Shown here: piece by piece, positions 5,842 through 5,850 of the stretch | Layout of the letters: each line of letters opens with the position of its first letter | Numbering within the stretch: position 1 is the stretch's first letter | Source of the DNA: Desulfonatronovibrio sp. | GTDB taxonomy: Bacteria; Desulfobacterota; Desulfovibrionia; Desulfovibrionales; Desulfonatronovibrionaceae | Length of the DNA stretch: 5,850 bases | Reading direction: 5' to 3' | NCBI GenBank assembly: GCA_003558575.1 | Contig: PWPY01000010.1 | Span: 1 to 5,850 of the forward strand | Position numbers and translations under genes: made by a program | Notes under the pieces: generated by a model | The model's input: the letters and a program-made list of their open reading frames with translations, nothing else | Database searches by the model: none | What the model was told of the DNA's origin: nothing

Positions 5842-5850
5842 TTAATAACA

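Noticed and set aside
1..5850. tRNA or rRNA genes, CRISPR arrays, full insertion sequences or a defence system
   Set aside because: No cloverleaf tRNA pattern with GTTCRA-type arm, no regularly spaced direct repeats, and no transposase or defence protein domains were seen. The only recombinase is the housekeeping XerD.

Overview
The window looks like a housekeeping segment of a moderately AT-rich bacterial chromosome. The gene set (a DHH–CBS–tRNA nucleotidyltransferase fusion, a XerD-type recombinase, folK, a small membrane-anchored YHS-like protein and a short transaldolase) most resembles Desulfobacterota (former Deltaproteobacteria), perhaps a sulfate reducer. That placement rests on remembered gene-family distribution and is an inference.

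Layout. Bases 1-54 are the last 17 codons of a rightward gene that cannot be identified. Bases 55-455 carry no gene but are rich in repeats. They hold a 68-bp element with perfect 15-bp inverted arms, then a head-to-head pair of REP-like hairpin units, then a stem-loop that probably ends the leftward operon. From 4030 back to 456 runs a leftward two-gene operon: xerD (300 aa from a TTG start with a good ribosome binding site), then 17 bp later the 884-aa fusion protein. A 116-bp divergent intergenic region carries candidate back-to-back promoters whose -10 boxes overlap. Rightward from 4147 come folK (TTG start), the 91-residue YHS-like protein, and a MipB/TalC-type transaldolase with its own candidate promoter and a strong terminator at 5703-5737.

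The most interesting signal is non-coding. At 5814-5841, after the transaldolase terminator, lies a 28-bp sequence with the 11-6-11 architecture of a chromosome-dimer resolution (dif) site. Its right arm, TTATGTAAACT, is identical to the XerD arm of the Bacillus subtilis dif site as I remember it, and its CATAA/TTATG core matches E. coli dif. It sits about 1.8 kb from xerD. If it is real, this window lies near the replication terminus and carries both the recombinase gene and its target.

Working together: XerD would act with an XerC partner, not in the window, at dif to resolve chromosome dimers. The fusion protein adds or repairs tRNA 3' ends and may also hydrolyse small nucleotides or RNA. 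FolK makes a folate precursor and the transaldolase serves the non-oxidative pentose phosphate pathway. Apart from xerD and dif, the neighbours look like unrelated housekeeping functions sharing transcription units.
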